Assembly (NCBI GenBank): GCA_020137815.1
Contig: CM035352.1
Coordinates: forward strand, 2,148,529-2,212,528
Direction of reading: 5' to 3'
Length of the DNA stretch: 64,000 nt
Origin: Hormiphora californensis
Taxonomy: Eukaryota > Ctenophora > Tentaculata > Cydippida > Pleurobrachiidae
Within the stretch, counting starts at the first letter, position 1; the number at the start of each line of letters is the position of its first letter. The position numbers were made by a program, and so were the translations under genes. Positions 63,821-64,000 of the stretch are shown piece by piece. The notes beneath the pieces are model-generated. The model had not been told where the DNA came from, searched no databases, and saw only the letters and a list, made by a program, of their open reading frames with translations.

Positions 63821-63970
63821 GCCCCACTGTGTGTATCCGGTAACACAGTAACATCACTCAACTACTTTTGGTTCCCTCCCTGGCCCTCCTACTTTGCTCG
63901 CCCCTCTTTCACAGTTCCCTGCGACAAGTTATGTAAAAACTACGGTTGGAACATACCCGGTGAAAACTGA
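63821..63970 (+). CDS. Possible terminal exon of a second small cysteine-containing secreted protein
   Basis: Follows TTTTTAACAG and stays open for 49 codons to TGA at 63968-63970. It has four cysteines, including VPCDKLCKNYGW near the end, and an aromatic/proline-rich middle (YFWFPPWPSYF). Composition and the PC-x-K-x-C spacing recall the second exon of the nested gene at 48768-49300. No signal-peptide exon was found upstream on the + strand within the window. Antisense to intersectin. Weak but worth a transcript check. Confidence 0.35.
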   Translation, partial: APLCVSGNTVTSLNYFWFPPWPSYFARPSFTVPCDKLCKNYGWNIPGEN

Positions 63971-64000
63971 GACCAGGTATTTGCACCGTTTACAACTCGA

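Overview
This is a eukaryotic, almost certainly animal, genome window. Every recognisable host gene is split into short exons with GT/AG introns, and the products are metazoan cortex and endocytosis proteins: afadin/canoe, ezrin-radixin-moesin (ERM) and intersectin. The density of (CT)n/(GA)n microsatellites, the many small DNA transposons and the short introns would suit a marine invertebrate such as a sponge, but the sequence does not fix the species. No tRNA, rRNA or CRISPR array was seen.

Layout. 1.2-10.1 kb (+): 3' half of an afadin-like gene (DIL then PDZ), entering from the left edge. 10.1-14.0 kb: repeat-rich intergenic DNA. 14.06-20.9 kb (-): exons 5 onward of an ERM gene, through to its stop. 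23.6-27.2 kb (+): the DH-PH-C2 end of an intersectin gene. 28.16-38.0 kb (+): ERM exons 1-8, with an apparently intact LINE in intron 4, and downstream a 3.1-kb fold-back element. 44.0-63.6 kb (-): the EH2, coiled-coil and SH3 part of intersectin. A small secreted cysteine-rich gene (48.77-49.30 kb, +), a Merlin-type DNA transposon that is itself a giant palindrome (52.9-55.6 kb) and a fold-back element (57.4-58.8 kb) lie in its introns.

The most important observation is structural. About 4 kb around ERM exons 5-9 is present twice in opposite orientation (17.2-21.3 kb and 29.96-42.6 kb). Between the copies sit the intersectin DH-PH-C2 exons and ERM exons 1-4, both on the + strand, whereas the missing halves of both genes are on the - strand outside. 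Neither ERM nor intersectin can be read through as assembled. Inverting the middle block would restore both genes, tandem on the - strand. Exons 5-8 of the two copies differ only at three synonymous positions, and the outer ends of both copies lie in poor-looking sequence, including a 125-T/130-G run. Either two allelic contigs were joined in the wrong orientation, or there is a real inverted duplication with a flippable spacer. The two copies also serve as empty sites for each other, which defines the ends of the LINE and of the fold-back element to the base.

Functionally, afadin, ERM and intersectin all link membranes to actin or GTPase signalling: adherens junctions, cortical tethering, and endocytosis with Cdc42 activation. 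Their adjacency may be chance.
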